A stretch of 64,000 nucleotides of DNA from NCBI RefSeq assembly GCF_002453355.1, contig NZ_DKGQ01000033.1, positions 33,224-97,223 of the forward strand, written 5' to 3'. This DNA is from Psychrobacter sp. UBA6766. Its GTDB lineage: Bacteria > Pseudomonadota > Gammaproteobacteria > Pseudomonadales > Moraxellaceae. Positions 17,630 to 27,315 of this stretch are shown in pieces. Numbering within the stretch: the stretch's first letter is position 1; each line of letters opens with the position of its first letter. The position numbers were made by a program, and so were the translations under genes. The notes beneath the pieces were generated by a model. That model was not told the origin of the DNA. It saw only the letters and a program-made list of their open reading frames with translations, and searched no databases.

Positions 17630-19165
17630 ATGACCCAATCATTGACCCAACCTACTACTGATGGCAAGCGCCCTATTCGTACTCGTATTGCACCTTCACC
17701 GACTGGTTTTCCGCATGTCGGGACCGCTTATATCGCGCTATTTAATTTGGCTTTTGCCAAAGCCCACGGCGGCGAATTTATTTTACGAATCGAAGACACC
17801 GATCAAACGCGCTCAACCGAACAATCTGAAAAAATGATTTTAGATGCGCTTCGTTGGGTCGGTCTTGACTGGGCGGAAGGTCCAGATATTGGCGGCCCAC
17901 ATGCGCCATATCGTCAGAGCGAGCGTAGTGATATTTATAAAAAACACGCTGAGCAGCTGATAGAAAACGATCACGCTTTCCGTTGCTTTTGTACGACTGA
18001 AGAGCTCGATGCGATGCGCGCTGAACAAATGGCCAATGGCGAAACGCCGCGATATGATGGCCGCTGCGCACATTTAGCACCAGAGAAAACCGCGCAACTG
18101 GTTGCTGAAGAAAAGCCGCACGTGATTCGTATGCGCGTGCCAACCGAAGGCGTCTGCCAGATTCATGACATGCTGCGCGGAACGGTTGAGATTCCTTGGA
18201 CGCAGGTCGATATGCAAGTGCTGCTAAAAACTGACGGCATGCCAACGTATCATTTGGCCAACGTCGTCGATGACCACTTGATGGAAATCAGTCACGTCAT
18301 GCGCGGTGAAGAATGGCTCAACTCGGCGCCAAAGCATCAACTGCTTTATGAGTATTTTGGTTGGGAGATGCCAACCCTTTGCCATATGCCATTACTGCGT
18401 AACCCAGATAAATCAAAGCTGTCAAAACGTAAAAACCCAACCTCGATTACTTATTATCGCGATGCCGGCGTGCTCCCTGAAGCCTTGCTCAATTATCTCG
18501 GTCGTATGGGCTATTCAATGCCTGACGAAGCTGAGAAATTCACCTTGGAGGAAATGATTGCCAGCTTTGATATTCAGCGTGTGTCCCTTGGCGGTCCTAT
18601 TTTTGATATCGAAAAACTCAACTGGCTCAATGCCGAATGGCTTCGTGCGCTCACCCCTGAAGAGCTAAAAAACAAAATCCTCAACTGGGCAAGTGACAGT
18701 GATAAATTGACCGCGATTGCCGCGGCGATTCAGCCTCGTATTGAACTACTGTCTGATGCGGTCAATTGGGGCGGTTTCTATTTCCAAAACCTACCTGATA
18801 TCACAGCAGAGAGCTTTACGCATAAATCACTGACGCCTGAGCAAATTACCGAAATGCTACAACTGGCGCTTTGGCAACTAGAAACTTTACCGACGTGGTC
18901 GGAAGAAAATATCTACGCCACACTAAAAGGTCTTGCGGCTCATCTTGATATTAAAATGCGTGACTTTATGGCACCGTTTTTTATCGCTATCGCTGGCAGC
19001 ACCTCATCGACGCCTGTCATGAACTCCATGGCGATTATTGGTGCTGATATGACTCTGACACGCTTACGTCATGCGATTGATGTGCTTGGCGGTTTGGGTA
19101 AAAAGAAACTGAAAAAACTAGAGAAACAAGCGGCAGAACTGCCAGACTTCTTAGCTGATAAATAG
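17630..19165 (+). CDS. gltX: Glutamate-tRNA ligase GltX
   Basis: 511 residues. Class I synthetase with the HIGH-equivalent region PSPTGFPHVGTAY near residue 26, LRIEDTDQTRS, and KLSKRKNPTS (about 262) as the KMSKS loop. It charges tRNA-Glu. The start ATG follows a long AT-rich leader with no strong Shine-Dalgarno. A tRNA-Glu gene lies about 460 bases downstream, so enzyme and substrate are neighbours. Confidence 0.97.
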   Translation: MTQSLTQPTTDGKRPIRTRIAPSPTGFPHVGTAYIALFNLAFAKAHGGEFILRIEDTDQTRSTEQSEKMILDALRWVGLDWAEGPDIGGPHAPYRQSERSDIYKKHAEQLIENDHAFRCFCTTEELDAMRAEQMANGETPRYDGRCAHLAPEKTAQLVAEEKPHVIRMRVPTEGVCQIHDMLRGTVEIPWTQVDMQVLLKTDGMPTYHLANVVDDHLMEISHVMRGEEWLNSAPKHQLLYEYFGWEMPTLCHMPLLRNPDKSKLSKRKNPTSITYYRDAGVLPEALLNYLGRMGYSMPDEAEKFTLEEMIASFDIQRVSLGGPIFDIEKLNWLNAEWLRALTPEELKNKILNWASDSDKLTAIAAAIQPRIELLSDAVNWGGFYFQNLPDITAESFTHKSLTPEQITEMLQLALWQLETLPTWSEENIYATLKGLAAHLDIKMRDFMAPFFIAIAGSTSSTPVMNSMAIIGADMTLTRLRHAIDVLGGLGKKKLKKLEKQAAELPDFLADK

Positions 19166-19220
19166 TTTGTCGGCTGAATAATCTTGCATTTGTTAATTAA
19201 AAATAGAATGCATGAATAAT

Positions 19221-19252
19221 AAAAAGGGTCAGGCTAATACTGGCCCTTTTTT
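19221..19252 (+). terminator. gltX terminator
   Basis: AAAAAGGGTCAG, a loop, then TGGCCCTTTTTT, about 55 bases after the gltX stop. Confidence 0.85.
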
Positions 19253-19392
19253 ACGTTAATCTCCGTACTAAAATGCCCATAATTAGCCGTTTAAATACTT
19301 TTAATAACTTTTTTTGCATATTTACGCATTATTTTTAAAATAGCAGTTGACAAGACTGCCGCTCTTACCTAAAATACGCACACTCTTAGCGA

Positions 19393-19468
19393 GGGGCTAT
19401 AGCTCAGTTGGTAGAGCACTTGCATGGCATGCAAGGGGTCAACGGTTCGACTCCGTTTAGCTCCACCA
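19393..19468 (+). tRNA. tRNA-Ala (GGC anticodon)
   Basis: 76 nt with encoded CCA. Acceptor GGGGCTA pairs with TAGCTCC (one G-U pair), D-loop AGCTCAGTTGGTAGAG, anticodon GGC at 19426-19428 in loop ATGGCAT, T-loop GGTTCGACTCC. Decodes GCC/GCU. Confidence 0.96.
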
Positions 19469-19622
19469 TACTATTTATCGCAACGCTCAGTATGACTGAA
19501 ACTTAACATAAATACTCGCTAGTAGGACGATATCAGCACCTAGGCAAGGCTTGCTCTATTAATAGATAAGCACTCTGATATTGTGAAGTACCGTTGTAAC
19601 CCTTGGTTATGACACTCTATGC

Positions 19623-19698
19623 GTCCCCATCGTCTAGAGGCCTAGGACACCGCCCTTTCACGGCGGTAACGGGGGTTCGAATCCCCCTGGGGACGCCA
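19623..19698 (+). tRNA. tRNA-Glu (TTC anticodon)
   Basis: 76 nt with encoded CCA. Acceptor GTCCCCA pairs with TGGGGAC, the anticodon loop CTTTCAC gives TTC, and the T-loop is GGTTCGAATCC. Likely co-transcribed with tRNA-Ala, which ends 154 bases upstream; both read toward the terminator at 19761. Confidence 0.97.
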
Positions 19699-19760
19699 CT
19701 ATTCGGCGTCACTTATTAGCACTTTTGCTTAGCGTCAGGTTAGACTAATAAGCGAACAAT

Positions 19761-19798
19761 AAAAAAGCCCAGTCATCTTATGGTGACTGGGCTTTTTT
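19761..19798 (+). terminator. Terminator of the tRNA-Ala/tRNA-Glu unit
   Basis: AAAAAAGCCCAGTCA, a loop, then TGACTGGGCTTTTTT: a near-perfect 15-bp stem with a T run. Confidence 0.92.
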
Positions 19799-20138
19799 GC
19801 GTCTGTATTTTTTGTCACCTATTTTTAAAAAACTATTATGAGACAAATATTAATTGATTAATTCTTTCTTACATCCACTTACATTTCGTTGATTTTGTCA
19901 CTTATATTAACACTCCAATACACATTCCTCATGCTTTTCTACTTAATAGTATTATTAATAAGTCCTTCTTTTCCTTATGCTTATCTTATGTTCATCGTGA
20001 TAGCGAACGATGAACAACGATCAAAGGTAAATGCCTATGATGGGAAGTAAATGTTGGTTCTTGTCCAACGCCTCTCACCCCAATAATGAAAATTATAAAT
20101 ATTCATACAAGAGTAAGAAATTTTAAAAAGGAATGGTT
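19799..20138. other. AT-rich leader before the membrane protein at 20139
   Basis: 340 bases with no reading frame of note. It presumably contains the promoter of the following gene; no operator-like repeat was recognised. Confidence 0.35.
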
Positions 20139-21179
20139 ATGTTAACTACTTATACCCCTCAGCGTCGTCCCTCCTGGCGCGGTGTACTTGCCGGTCTGGT
20201 TATGGGATTGATCATCGTTATGGCAATGGTTGCCCTTGCTTTGGTACTTAGCTCATTTTTACCGTTTGACTTAAAAGGAACGAGTATCGCAGGTGGCATT
20301 TATGCGGTTATTACCGCCTTAGTCAGTGCTTTTGTAGCAGGTCATTTTGCGATTAAATTTTCAGCACCCGAGGCTTTATTTGGCGATGGTACCGATGTCG
20401 ACCCAAGAGATGCTACTCTAACGGGAATGCTAACGGCCGCTTTGATTGTATTGTTTACCACTTTTTTCACTTTAAGCAGCGCTACTGGAATTTTAACGAC
20501 AGCGGGGAACGTGGTAGGTTCTACAGTTGGTACCGTTGCTAAGACGGCTGCAACGACAGCAACAGTGGGCGCAGCTGCTGCGGGACAAGCGTCACAAAAT
20601 GAAGGCGTACAACAAAAAGCACAAGAAATTTATCAGCGCGTTTCAGGTGATATCAGTGAAGAAGATATCCAAGCGATGATTGCAAAAAATACGCAGAATT
20701 TAAATGAACAACAAGTCGCAGCAACCAGTCGTGTGGTAAAAGACATGATAAATAGTACCAAAACTCAAGTCACTAATATGGATTTTACCGATATCGATAC
20801 ATGGCGTCACATCGATGACTATGCAAAACAGCGTATGGCATCAATTGAGCAGACGCTAAAAGGCCCTGAGCTTATTACGCGCTTGCAACAAGAAGGCCTA
20901 ACAGAAGCGCAAGCTATCGAAGTTCGTACCGAAGTTCAACAATCATTTAACGAATATAAAATGAAAACAGAGCAAAGTATCGCTGAAGCAAAAGCAGCCG
21001 CTGAAGAAAAACTTCAACAAGCGGAAGACGTTGCTCGTAAAGCGGCATTATACAGTGGTCTCTTTTGGCTAATTAGCACTATCCTAACCTTTATCGCTGC
21101 TATCATGGGTGCAAGAAGTGCGGCAGCAAACCATCGTTTAGACAAGCCTATCGTTACTTTAGGTGATAATGTTCGCTAA
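20139..21179 (+). CDS. Membrane protein with a central coiled coil, function unknown
   Basis: 346 residues. The ATG at 20139 is six bases after AAAAGGA; an ATG at 20133 abuts it and is less likely. Hydrophobic segments at about 15-40, 48-70 and 95-120, then a small-residue Gly/Ala/Thr stretch (about 120-150), then a long charged helical region rich in Gln/Glu/Ala (about 155-305), and a last membrane segment (about 310-332, GLFWLISTILTFIAAIMGAR). Resembles uncharacterised envelope proteins; no enzymatic motif. Single gene with its own terminator. Confidence 0.7.
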   Translation: MLTTYTPQRRPSWRGVLAGLVMGLIIVMAMVALALVLSSFLPFDLKGTSIAGGIYAVITALVSAFVAGHFAIKFSAPEALFGDGTDVDPRDATLTGMLTAALIVLFTTFFTLSSATGILTTAGNVVGSTVGTVAKTAATTATVGAAAAGQASQNEGVQQKAQEIYQRVSGDISEEDIQAMIAKNTQNLNEQQVAATSRVVKDMINSTKTQVTNMDFTDIDTWRHIDDYAKQRMASIEQTLKGPELITRLQQEGLTEAQAIEVRTEVQQSFNEYKMKTEQSIAEAKAAAEEKLQQAEDVARKAALYSGLFWLISTILTFIAAIMGARSAAANHRLDKPIVTLGDNVR

Positions 21180-21233
21180 GATGTTAACTAGAATGGAAAT
21201 CATAAAGCTTTAAAGTCTTTATTAACATTCGTC

Positions 21234-21274
21234 AAAAAGCCCAATCACGATATATCGTGGTTGGGCTTTTTTTT
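21234..21274 (+). terminator. Terminator after the membrane protein gene
   Basis: AAAAAGCCCAATCACGATA pairs with TATCGTGGTTGGGCTTTTTTTT; long stem and T run. Confidence 0.9.
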
Positions 21275-21406
21275 GCTGAGTGATTTTTTATTGAAAGCGC
21301 TTTTTATTGGCCACAATTTAGAGATGAAGGATTGAAACACTAGACATTCCGTCTTACTCAAACCTATACTCAGAGTTGCTCCTACTATTTGAAAGGCATG
21401 TTGGCG

Positions 21407-22060
21407 ATGTTTGGTATTGAGAATTATCTAGGGTTTGTCATGACGGCCATTTTGTTAAACCTCACCCCTGGCAGCGATAGTATGTATATTATTACCCGCA
21501 GTATCTCGCAAGGACAAACGGCAGGATTTTATTCCGTGCTAGGTATTATTTCAGGAATTTTAGTGCATACGTTATTAGCCGCGCTAGGTTTGTCAGTGTT
21601 ACTTGCCAATTCCCCTACAGCGTTTATGATCGTCAAATATATTGGCGCCAGTTATTTATGTTATTTGGGCTTAAAGATGCTCATAACGAAACAAGATGGA
21701 CTAATAACCGATAACCTATCCAACAATAGTTATTCTGCCCGTGCTAACGTTTTAGATTATGGACAAATCTATAAACAAGGCGTACTCACCAATACTTTTA
21801 ATCCAAAAGTCGCGTTATTCTTTTTGGCTTTCTTTCCGCAATTTATCCATCCTAATTATGCCAATAGCATGGTGTCATTTATCGTTTTGGGACTAACCTT
21901 TGCCGTCACCGGTTTTATATGGTGCTTATGTTTGGCCCTACTTGCATCAAAGTTCAGCGAAAACCTAAGGAAGAATCCTGCGATAGAAGTGTTTTTAAAT
22001 AGAGTAAGCGGGGTTGTGTTTGTTGGGCTGGGAATTAAGTTGCTGACTGAAAAGGGATAA
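21407..22060 (+). CDS. LysE/RhtB family amino acid exporter
   Basis: 217 residues from the ATG at 21407, about ten bases after GAAAGG; the frame also contains TTG 21389 and ATG 21398. Six hydrophobic helices. The N-terminal LLNLTPGSDSMYIITRS and the LGLKMLI and NPKVALFFLAFFPQF motifs are typical of LysE/RhtB carriers, which export amino acids or their analogues by proton exchange. Substrate cannot be told. The 174-bp inverted-repeat element lies 11 bases behind its stop. Confidence 0.87.
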   Translation: MFGIENYLGFVMTAILLNLTPGSDSMYIITRSISQGQTAGFYSVLGIISGILVHTLLAALGLSVLLANSPTAFMIVKYIGASYLCYLGLKMLITKQDGLITDNLSNNSYSARANVLDYGQIYKQGVLTNTFNPKVALFFLAFFPQFIHPNYANSMVSFIVLGLTFAVTGFIWCLCLALLASKFSENLRKNPAIEVFLNRVSGVVFVGLGIKLLTEKG

Positions 22061-22071
22061 CAGTAAAAAAC

Positions 22072-22245
22072 TAGGGCGTGTCCTCATTTTAAAAATGGTG
22101 ATAAAAATGAGATAAATGGCAGCTAAACAAGGAAAATAGTGCAGTTAATATCGGCATATTACCCAGCTATTTAACGAAGTTTGGCAAAATTTAGCCATTT
22201 TTAGCCCATTTAGATGTCCATCGATTGAATTGAGGACACGCCCTA
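22072..22245. repeat. 174-bp MITE-like element with perfect terminal inverted repeats
   Basis: TAGGGCGTGTCCTCA at 22072-22086 is the exact reverse complement of TGAGGACACGCCCTA at 22231-22245. The 144 bases between contain no reading frame for a transposase and are AT-rich. The end sequence is of the kind seen at insertion-sequence tips, so this looks like a non-autonomous element mobilised by a transposase elsewhere in the genome. Flanks are compatible with a TA duplication, but the palindromic boundary makes the exact target duplication ambiguous. A related short palindrome occurs at 39151-39186. Confidence 0.75.
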
Positions 22246-22268
22246 ATGAAGCAAAAATTACTTTTCAT

Positions 22269-22308
22269 AAAAAAGCCCAATCCCTATTTTACTAGGATTG
22301 GACTTTTT
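22269..22308. terminator. Bidirectional terminator at the acnA end
   Basis: AAAAAGCCCAATCC, a loop, then GGATTGGACTTTTT, with one mismatch. It stands between the plus-strand exporter/repeat and the minus-strand acnA. Confidence 0.85.
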
Positions 22309-22331
22309 GTCATACTAAGTCTAATAAACCG

Positions 22332-25139
22332 TTATGCAGCGTCTTTATTCTCAGCTGCCAATTGACGTAGGACATAATGCAATACACCACCATGACGCAC
22401 GTATTCACGCTCTTTTGGCGTCTGAAGCATGACATTGACCTCAAAGGTTTCAGACGAGCCATCAGCACGTGTGGCTGTGACTGTTGCAGTTTTACTCTCA
22501 CCGTTATCTAAACCAGTAATGCTCAGCACTTCTGAGCCATCGAGGTTATGAGTCTCTGCATTTTCACCATCTTTGAAGGTTAATGGCAACACACCCATTC
22601 CGACGAGGTTTGAGCGGTGAATCCTCTCAAATGAGCTGGTCAATACAGCTTTTACACCGAGCAAAATAGTCCCCTTGGCAGCCCAGTCTCGGCTAGAGCC
22701 AGAGCCATACTCTGCACCGCCAAGTACAACTAGCGGACGACCATCTTCTTTATATTTCATTGCCGCATCATAGATGGCCATTTCTTCGCCGTCTTGTAGC
22801 GAGGCATTATCGTCTTTGAAGTAATAGGTATAACCACCCTCTTTACCACCCATCATGGTATTTTTGATACGGATATTGGCAAACGTACCGCGCGTCATCA
22901 CCGCATCATTACCACGGCGTGAGCCATAGCTGTTGAAATCGGCTTCCATCACACCGCGCTCTTGCAAGTATCTACCTGCTGGAGATTCAGCATTGATGTT
23001 ACCGGCTGGTGAGATATGGTCAGTGGTGATTGAATCACCAAACAGACCTAAAATACGTGCGCCATTGATATCTGGAATACCTTCTGGCTCCATAGTCATG
23101 CCATCAAAGAACGGTGGATTTTTAATATAAGTAGACGCTTCACTCCATGGGTACAATTGGCTATCTGCCGAGCTAATAGCATTCCATTCTGCACTACCAT
23201 CGAAGACATGACCGTAGTTTTTGCGGAACATATCTGCGTCGATATTATTGGCGATCAGCTCATTAATTTCATCGGACGTTGGCCAAATATCTTTTAAAAA
23301 TACATCGTTGCCGTCTTGGTCTTGACCTAGCGGATGCGTAGTTAAGTCAATATCGACCGTTCCTGCTAGTGCATAAGCAACGACCAATGGTGGCGACGCC
23401 AAGTAGCTGGCTTTGACATGGGAGTGAATACGACCTTCAAAGTTACGGTTACCTGACAATACGGCAGCGGCAACCAAGTCGCCTTCTTCGATCGCGCCTT
23501 CGATTGCCCCTAATAGGGGACCTGAGTTGCCGATACAGGTAGTACAACCATAACCAACCAGATAGAAGCCAATTTTCTCTAATTCATCCATTAACTGAGA
23601 CTTTTCAAGATAGTCGGTCACCACCTTTGAGCCTGGGGCAAGGGAAGTTTTGACCCATGGTTTAGCGGTTAGACCTTTTGCAGCGGCTTTTTTGGCGACT
23701 AGACCTGCGCCAATCATTACTGCCGGGTTTGAGGTATTGGTACAAGAAGTGATCGCAGCAATAACGACAGAGCCATCACGCAATCGATATTCTTCATCTT
23801 CAATTTTGACCGTACAGTAAGTACTGCCCTCCGCGCAAAAAGGCTTAGGTTTGGCCGCCAAAGCTTTAGCTTGTTCTTGTTCACCGCCTTCTTGGTCAAA
23901 GCGTACTTTGCCTTCGATTTCTGCCTTACGGTCTTTGGTCATTCTTTCAAGCGTTTCGCCAAACTTCTCATGCATATCGGATAGATTAATACGCTGCTGT
24001 GGCAAGTTTGGACCAGCAAGGGCCGGCTGAACAGAAGATAAATCCAGCTCTAGCTTGCTTGAGTAAGTTGCCGCTGGTGTATCGGCATCGTGCCATAAAC
24101 CTTGCGCTTTGGCATATTTTTCAACCAGCTCAATCTGGCTTTCTTCACGGCCTGATAGACGAAGATAATCAATCGCCATCTGGTCAATTGGGAAAATACC
24201 GCAAGTTGCGCCATATTCTGGTGACATATTGGCAATCGTGGCACGGTCAGCGAGTGGCATACTATGTAAGCCTTCACCGTAAAATTCGACAAATTTACCC
24301 ACCACACCATGGGCACGTAGCATCTCAACCACACGTAGTACTAAGTCCGTTGCGGTGACACCCTCGGTCAATTTACCTTTGAGCTCAAAACCAACCACTT
24401 GGGGAATTAACATTGAAGACGGCTGACCGAGCATCGCCGCTTCCGCTTCGATACCGCCAACACCCCAACCTAGCACACCGATACCATTAATCATGGTGGT
24501 GTGACTGTCGGTGCCAAATACCGTATCAGGATAAGCCGTCAGCTCACCATCGACTTCAGCGGCCATGACCACGCGGGCTAAATACTCAAGATTAACCTGA
24601 TGCACAATTCCGGTTGCTGGCGGCACAACGACGAAGTTTTTAAAAGCATTTTTGCCCCAATGCAAAAACTCATAACGCTCGTTATTACGTTTAAATTCAA
24701 TTTTTTCATTTAAATCTAGCGCATCTTCGCGGCCATACGCATCGACTTGAACCGAGTGGTCAACGACCAATTCACTTGGAATAAATGGGTTAATTTGCTC
24801 AGCTCGACCACCAAGCTCAACCACCGCATCACGCATTGCCGCCAAATCAACAACCGACGGAACACCAGTAAAATCCTGCAAAACCACGCGGGCTGGCATA
24901 AAGGCAATTTCTTTTGAAGCTTCTGCGCCTGCATCCCAATTGGCAACCGCTTCGATATGATTTTTACCAACAGACTGGCCATCATCTTCATTACGTAATA
25001 GATTTTCTAAGACGATTTTCATACAAAATGGCAGTTTGCTGATGTTCTTGTAGGTGCCAGTCAGCTTCGGCAGGCTATAATATGCATGCTCCTTGCCAGC
25101 GACTTCAATCGTGTCTTTGACATTAAAAATATCACTCAT
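22332..25139 (-). CDS. acnA: Aconitate hydratase AcnA
   Basis: 935 residues from the ATG at 25139, preceded by AAGGA; the frame opens 12 codons earlier. Iron-sulfur cysteines are seen in TSCTNTSNPAVM and GYGCTTCIGNSGP, the FGTDSHTTMINGIGVLGWGVGG block is present, and the swivel domain contains GAEYGSGSSRDWAAKG. Interconverts citrate and isocitrate in the TCA cycle. Length and domain order (IRP1/AcnA type, not AcnB) are clear. Runs alone on the minus strand. Confidence 0.97.
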   Translation of the reverse strand: MSDIFNVKDTIEVAGKEHAYYSLPKLTGTYKNISKLPFCMKIVLENLLRNEDDGQSVGKNHIEAVANWDAGAEASKEIAFMPARVVLQDFTGVPSVVDLAAMRDAVVELGGRAEQINPFIPSELVVDHSVQVDAYGREDALDLNEKIEFKRNNERYEFLHWGKNAFKNFVVVPPATGIVHQVNLEYLARVVMAAEVDGELTAYPDTVFGTDSHTTMINGIGVLGWGVGGIEAEAAMLGQPSSMLIPQVVGFELKGKLTEGVTATDLVLRVVEMLRAHGVVGKFVEFYGEGLHSMPLADRATIANMSPEYGATCGIFPIDQMAIDYLRLSGREESQIELVEKYAKAQGLWHDADTPAATYSSKLELDLSSVQPALAGPNLPQQRINLSDMHEKFGETLERMTKDRKAEIEGKVRFDQEGGEQEQAKALAAKPKPFCAEGSTYCTVKIEDEEYRLRDGSVVIAAITSCTNTSNPAVMIGAGLVAKKAAAKGLTAKPWVKTSLAPGSKVVTDYLEKSQLMDELEKIGFYLVGYGCTTCIGNSGPLLGAIEGAIEEGDLVAAAVLSGNRNFEGRIHSHVKASYLASPPLVVAYALAGTVDIDLTTHPLGQDQDGNDVFLKDIWPTSDEINELIANNIDADMFRKNYGHVFDGSAEWNAISSADSQLYPWSEASTYIKNPPFFDGMTMEPEGIPDINGARILGLFGDSITTDHISPAGNINAESPAGRYLQERGVMEADFNSYGSRRGNDAVMTRGTFANIRIKNTMMGGKEGGYTYYFKDDNASLQDGEEMAIYDAAMKYKEDGRPLVVLGGAEYGSGSSRDWAAKGTILLGVKAVLTSSFERIHRSNLVGMGVLPLTFKDGENAETHNLDGSEVLSITGLDNGESKTATVTATRADGSSETFEVNVMLQTPKEREYVRHGGVLHYVLRQLAAENKDAA

Positions 25140-25437
25140 GGTAGCTTCCTTATCGTTGTTATAGATCCTGAACATAAATTACTATGCAATTGATACTACG
25201 TTAAATGCATAACTGGTTATGATGATAACTGGTGGCTAAATAGATGGAGGTTCAATTTTTCTTAAAATGAAGCAATTGAACTAAATGGCTGCACTTAACA
25301 GTAATGTTCTTTTACCATAACAAATAACCTACGCTTTGTTAACGTCTGGACGTAGTTAAATCGTGGCCCAATCGTAAACAGAACAATGCTTTAGCGACTA
25401 AAACTTAAAGGTTAATTGACAAGGGACGCCTCGCCTT

Positions 25438-26439
25438 TTATTTTTGTCGGCGGCGACCATCACGAAATACGAAGCTATCCTCATAAAAGCTAGGATTGCT
25501 ATTTTCTGCCCAAAAATGCGGCACTCCTAAAATGGGTAACGGCGATAGTTTGCGCGGGGTAACATCTGGCTGCGATAATAACGCGTCCATATAATCCGCC
25601 ACTTTTTGATCCAAATAACGCATGCGCTCAGCTAGCGTTAAAGCAAAGAAATCCTGCGTTACCTTTATCCCGATACTATGGGCGCATAACGCCTTACGTG
25701 GCTGTATTAATTTTTCTAGCAGTGCATGACCAAAAATATAAACCGCCGCCTGAGCTTTATCATTAAGCTGCTTTGGCTCGTCCCATTTCTCACGCGGATT
25801 TACCAAACTTCCTTGCCAATCAAAACCTACCAACGCCTCACCAATTCTAGGGTCAGAGGTGACCAGTACTGCACCGTTTTCATCAAATACAGTAATGGTA
25901 TCGCGCACACGCCCGCGGCTACTGCCAATCCCCTGCGCCGCAATTTCATTCATATGATAATAATTGAGCAGCGCTTTAGTCTTTGGAAAGGTAAGCCAAA
26001 TGCTACCGTTAAATAAATCGTGTAAATTATTACGGGTTGGGATATTGCCGACCGTACCGATAAAGCTCTCATACGCTTCGCCTTCTGGCAGCGCCTTTTG
26101 CGAGACGAATTGTAAGGTTTGGGCTTGATTGTTTAGCGCAGGTTTGGTTTGCGGCAGTGGCTGTTGTGAGCATTCACTTTGCTGCTGCAACGCTGTATTC
26201 AATACCTTTGCAATAATATCAGGCGTATTTTCAACTTTATCGGCATTAGCGGTGTCAGTCTGTAACGCACTGAGTTGGGTAATGCTTTTGCTTAGGTAGG
26301 TCAATTGATGTAAATGACAAAGCCATGGCGCTTGCCAGTCGATCATAGCAAAGCTACTGTCGAGGCTACTGGTAAATATAGACGGATGATCAAAAAGGAT
26401 GTCAGAGTGAGACGTGATAGATAAATCGGCGGCAGTCAT
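25438..26439 (-). CDS. DUF3025 domain protein
   Basis: 333 residues, no signal peptide. The central NNLHDLFNGSIWLTFPKTKA segment (about residues 138-157) and the following RDTITVFDENGAVLVTSD stretch are characteristic of DUF3025, a proteobacterial family of unknown function. Residues 60-115 look like a poorly ordered linker rich in Gln. Divergent from the YdjM-like gene with a 114-bp shared upstream region. Confidence 0.8.
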   Translation of the reverse strand: MTAADLSITSHSDILFDHPSIFTSSLDSSFAMIDWQAPWLCHLHQLTYLSKSITQLSALQTDTANADKVENTPDIIAKVLNTALQQQSECSQQPLPQTKPALNNQAQTLQFVSQKALPEGEAYESFIGTVGNIPTRNNLHDLFNGSIWLTFPKTKALLNYYHMNEIAAQGIGSSRGRVRDTITVFDENGAVLVTSDPRIGEALVGFDWQGSLVNPREKWDEPKQLNDKAQAAVYIFGHALLEKLIQPRKALCAHSIGIKVTQDFFALTLAERMRYLDQKVADYMDALLSQPDVTPRKLSPLPILGVPHFWAENSNPSFYEDSFVFRDGRRRQK

Positions 26440-26553
26440 GTTAGGAATCTCGGTTAGCGGTATGGCTGCGCTATGGTATCATGGAGCGCTTTTTTACGGC
26501 TAGACAAGCCGCTCGAAACGACGGTTTCGTGCGCTATTTATTGATGAGTTTTT

Positions 26554-27270
26554 ATGGCAAATTTTAACACCCACTTAAATACCGCATTTATGGTTAGTGG
26601 TACGATGAGTTTAACGATTTATAAAGCTGGATTGATTGATGATTCGGGATTTTTGATGTGCGTGGCACTCGGTACCATGGGCGGATTGCTACCTGATTTG
26701 GACTCTGATCATTCAACACCGATCAAACTTGGCTTTAATGTCACCTCTTTTGTCTTTGCCTTTGGTTTGGTCATGCATTGGCGTAGTGAGCTAAGTTTAC
26801 TGGCATTAATTGCATTATGGTTGGCCGGTTACGGCTTTATGCGCTATGTGGTGTTCTCGATTTTTACCAATATGACCGTGCACCGCGGCGTGATTCACTC
26901 CGTCCCTTATATGGCAATCTTGGGACTAGGGCTTACTTATTTAAGCTATGATATTTTGCATCTGTCATTAACGGTGAGCTGGTTTTATGGTCTATTCTTA
27001 TTTGGCGGCGCGATGGTGCATTTGGCATTAGATGAGATTTATAGCGTGAATTTATCTAACATGAAATTAAAGCGCTCATCAGGCACGGCGATGAAGTTTT
27101 ATCAACATAAAGACAAATGGTGGTATTTATTACTGTACGTCATTTTAGCGTTATTGGTCTATTTTGCGCCGCCTTTTGAGCCGTTTTGGCAGCAGCTGCG
27201 TGACCCCGTGCCTTGGGCCCAACTAAAAGTCGGTATACTGCCTGAGATAATAAAAAATATGCAGCGTTAA
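26554..27270 (+). CDS. YdjM-like membrane-bound metal-dependent hydrolase (DUF457)
   Basis: 238 residues with five or six membrane segments. Putative metal ligands are in NTHLNTAF (near 5), GGLLPDLDSDHSTP (near 48) and TVHRGVIHSVPY (near 112), and a further histidine in MVHLALDEIYSVN. This is the pattern of the YdjM/LexA-regulated inner-membrane hydrolase family; E. coli ydjM is SOS-regulated, but I did not find a LexA box here. Substrate unknown. Confidence 0.82.
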   Translation: MANFNTHLNTAFMVSGTMSLTIYKAGLIDDSGFLMCVALGTMGGLLPDLDSDHSTPIKLGFNVTSFVFAFGLVMHWRSELSLLALIALWLAGYGFMRYVVFSIFTNMTVHRGVIHSVPYMAILGLGLTYLSYDILHLSLTVSWFYGLFLFGGAMVHLALDEIYSVNLSNMKLKRSSGTAMKFYQHKDKWWYLLLYVILALLVYFAPPFEPFWQQLRDPVPWAQLKVGILPEIIKNMQR

Positions 27271-27315
27271 CAGGCATAGATGTCGCTAAATTCAAAATGA
27301 TAACCCGAGTAAAAT

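Noticed and set aside
24050..24358. Overlapping frames on both strands inside acnA
   Set aside because: The conserved aconitase sequence explains the region completely; these are shadows.
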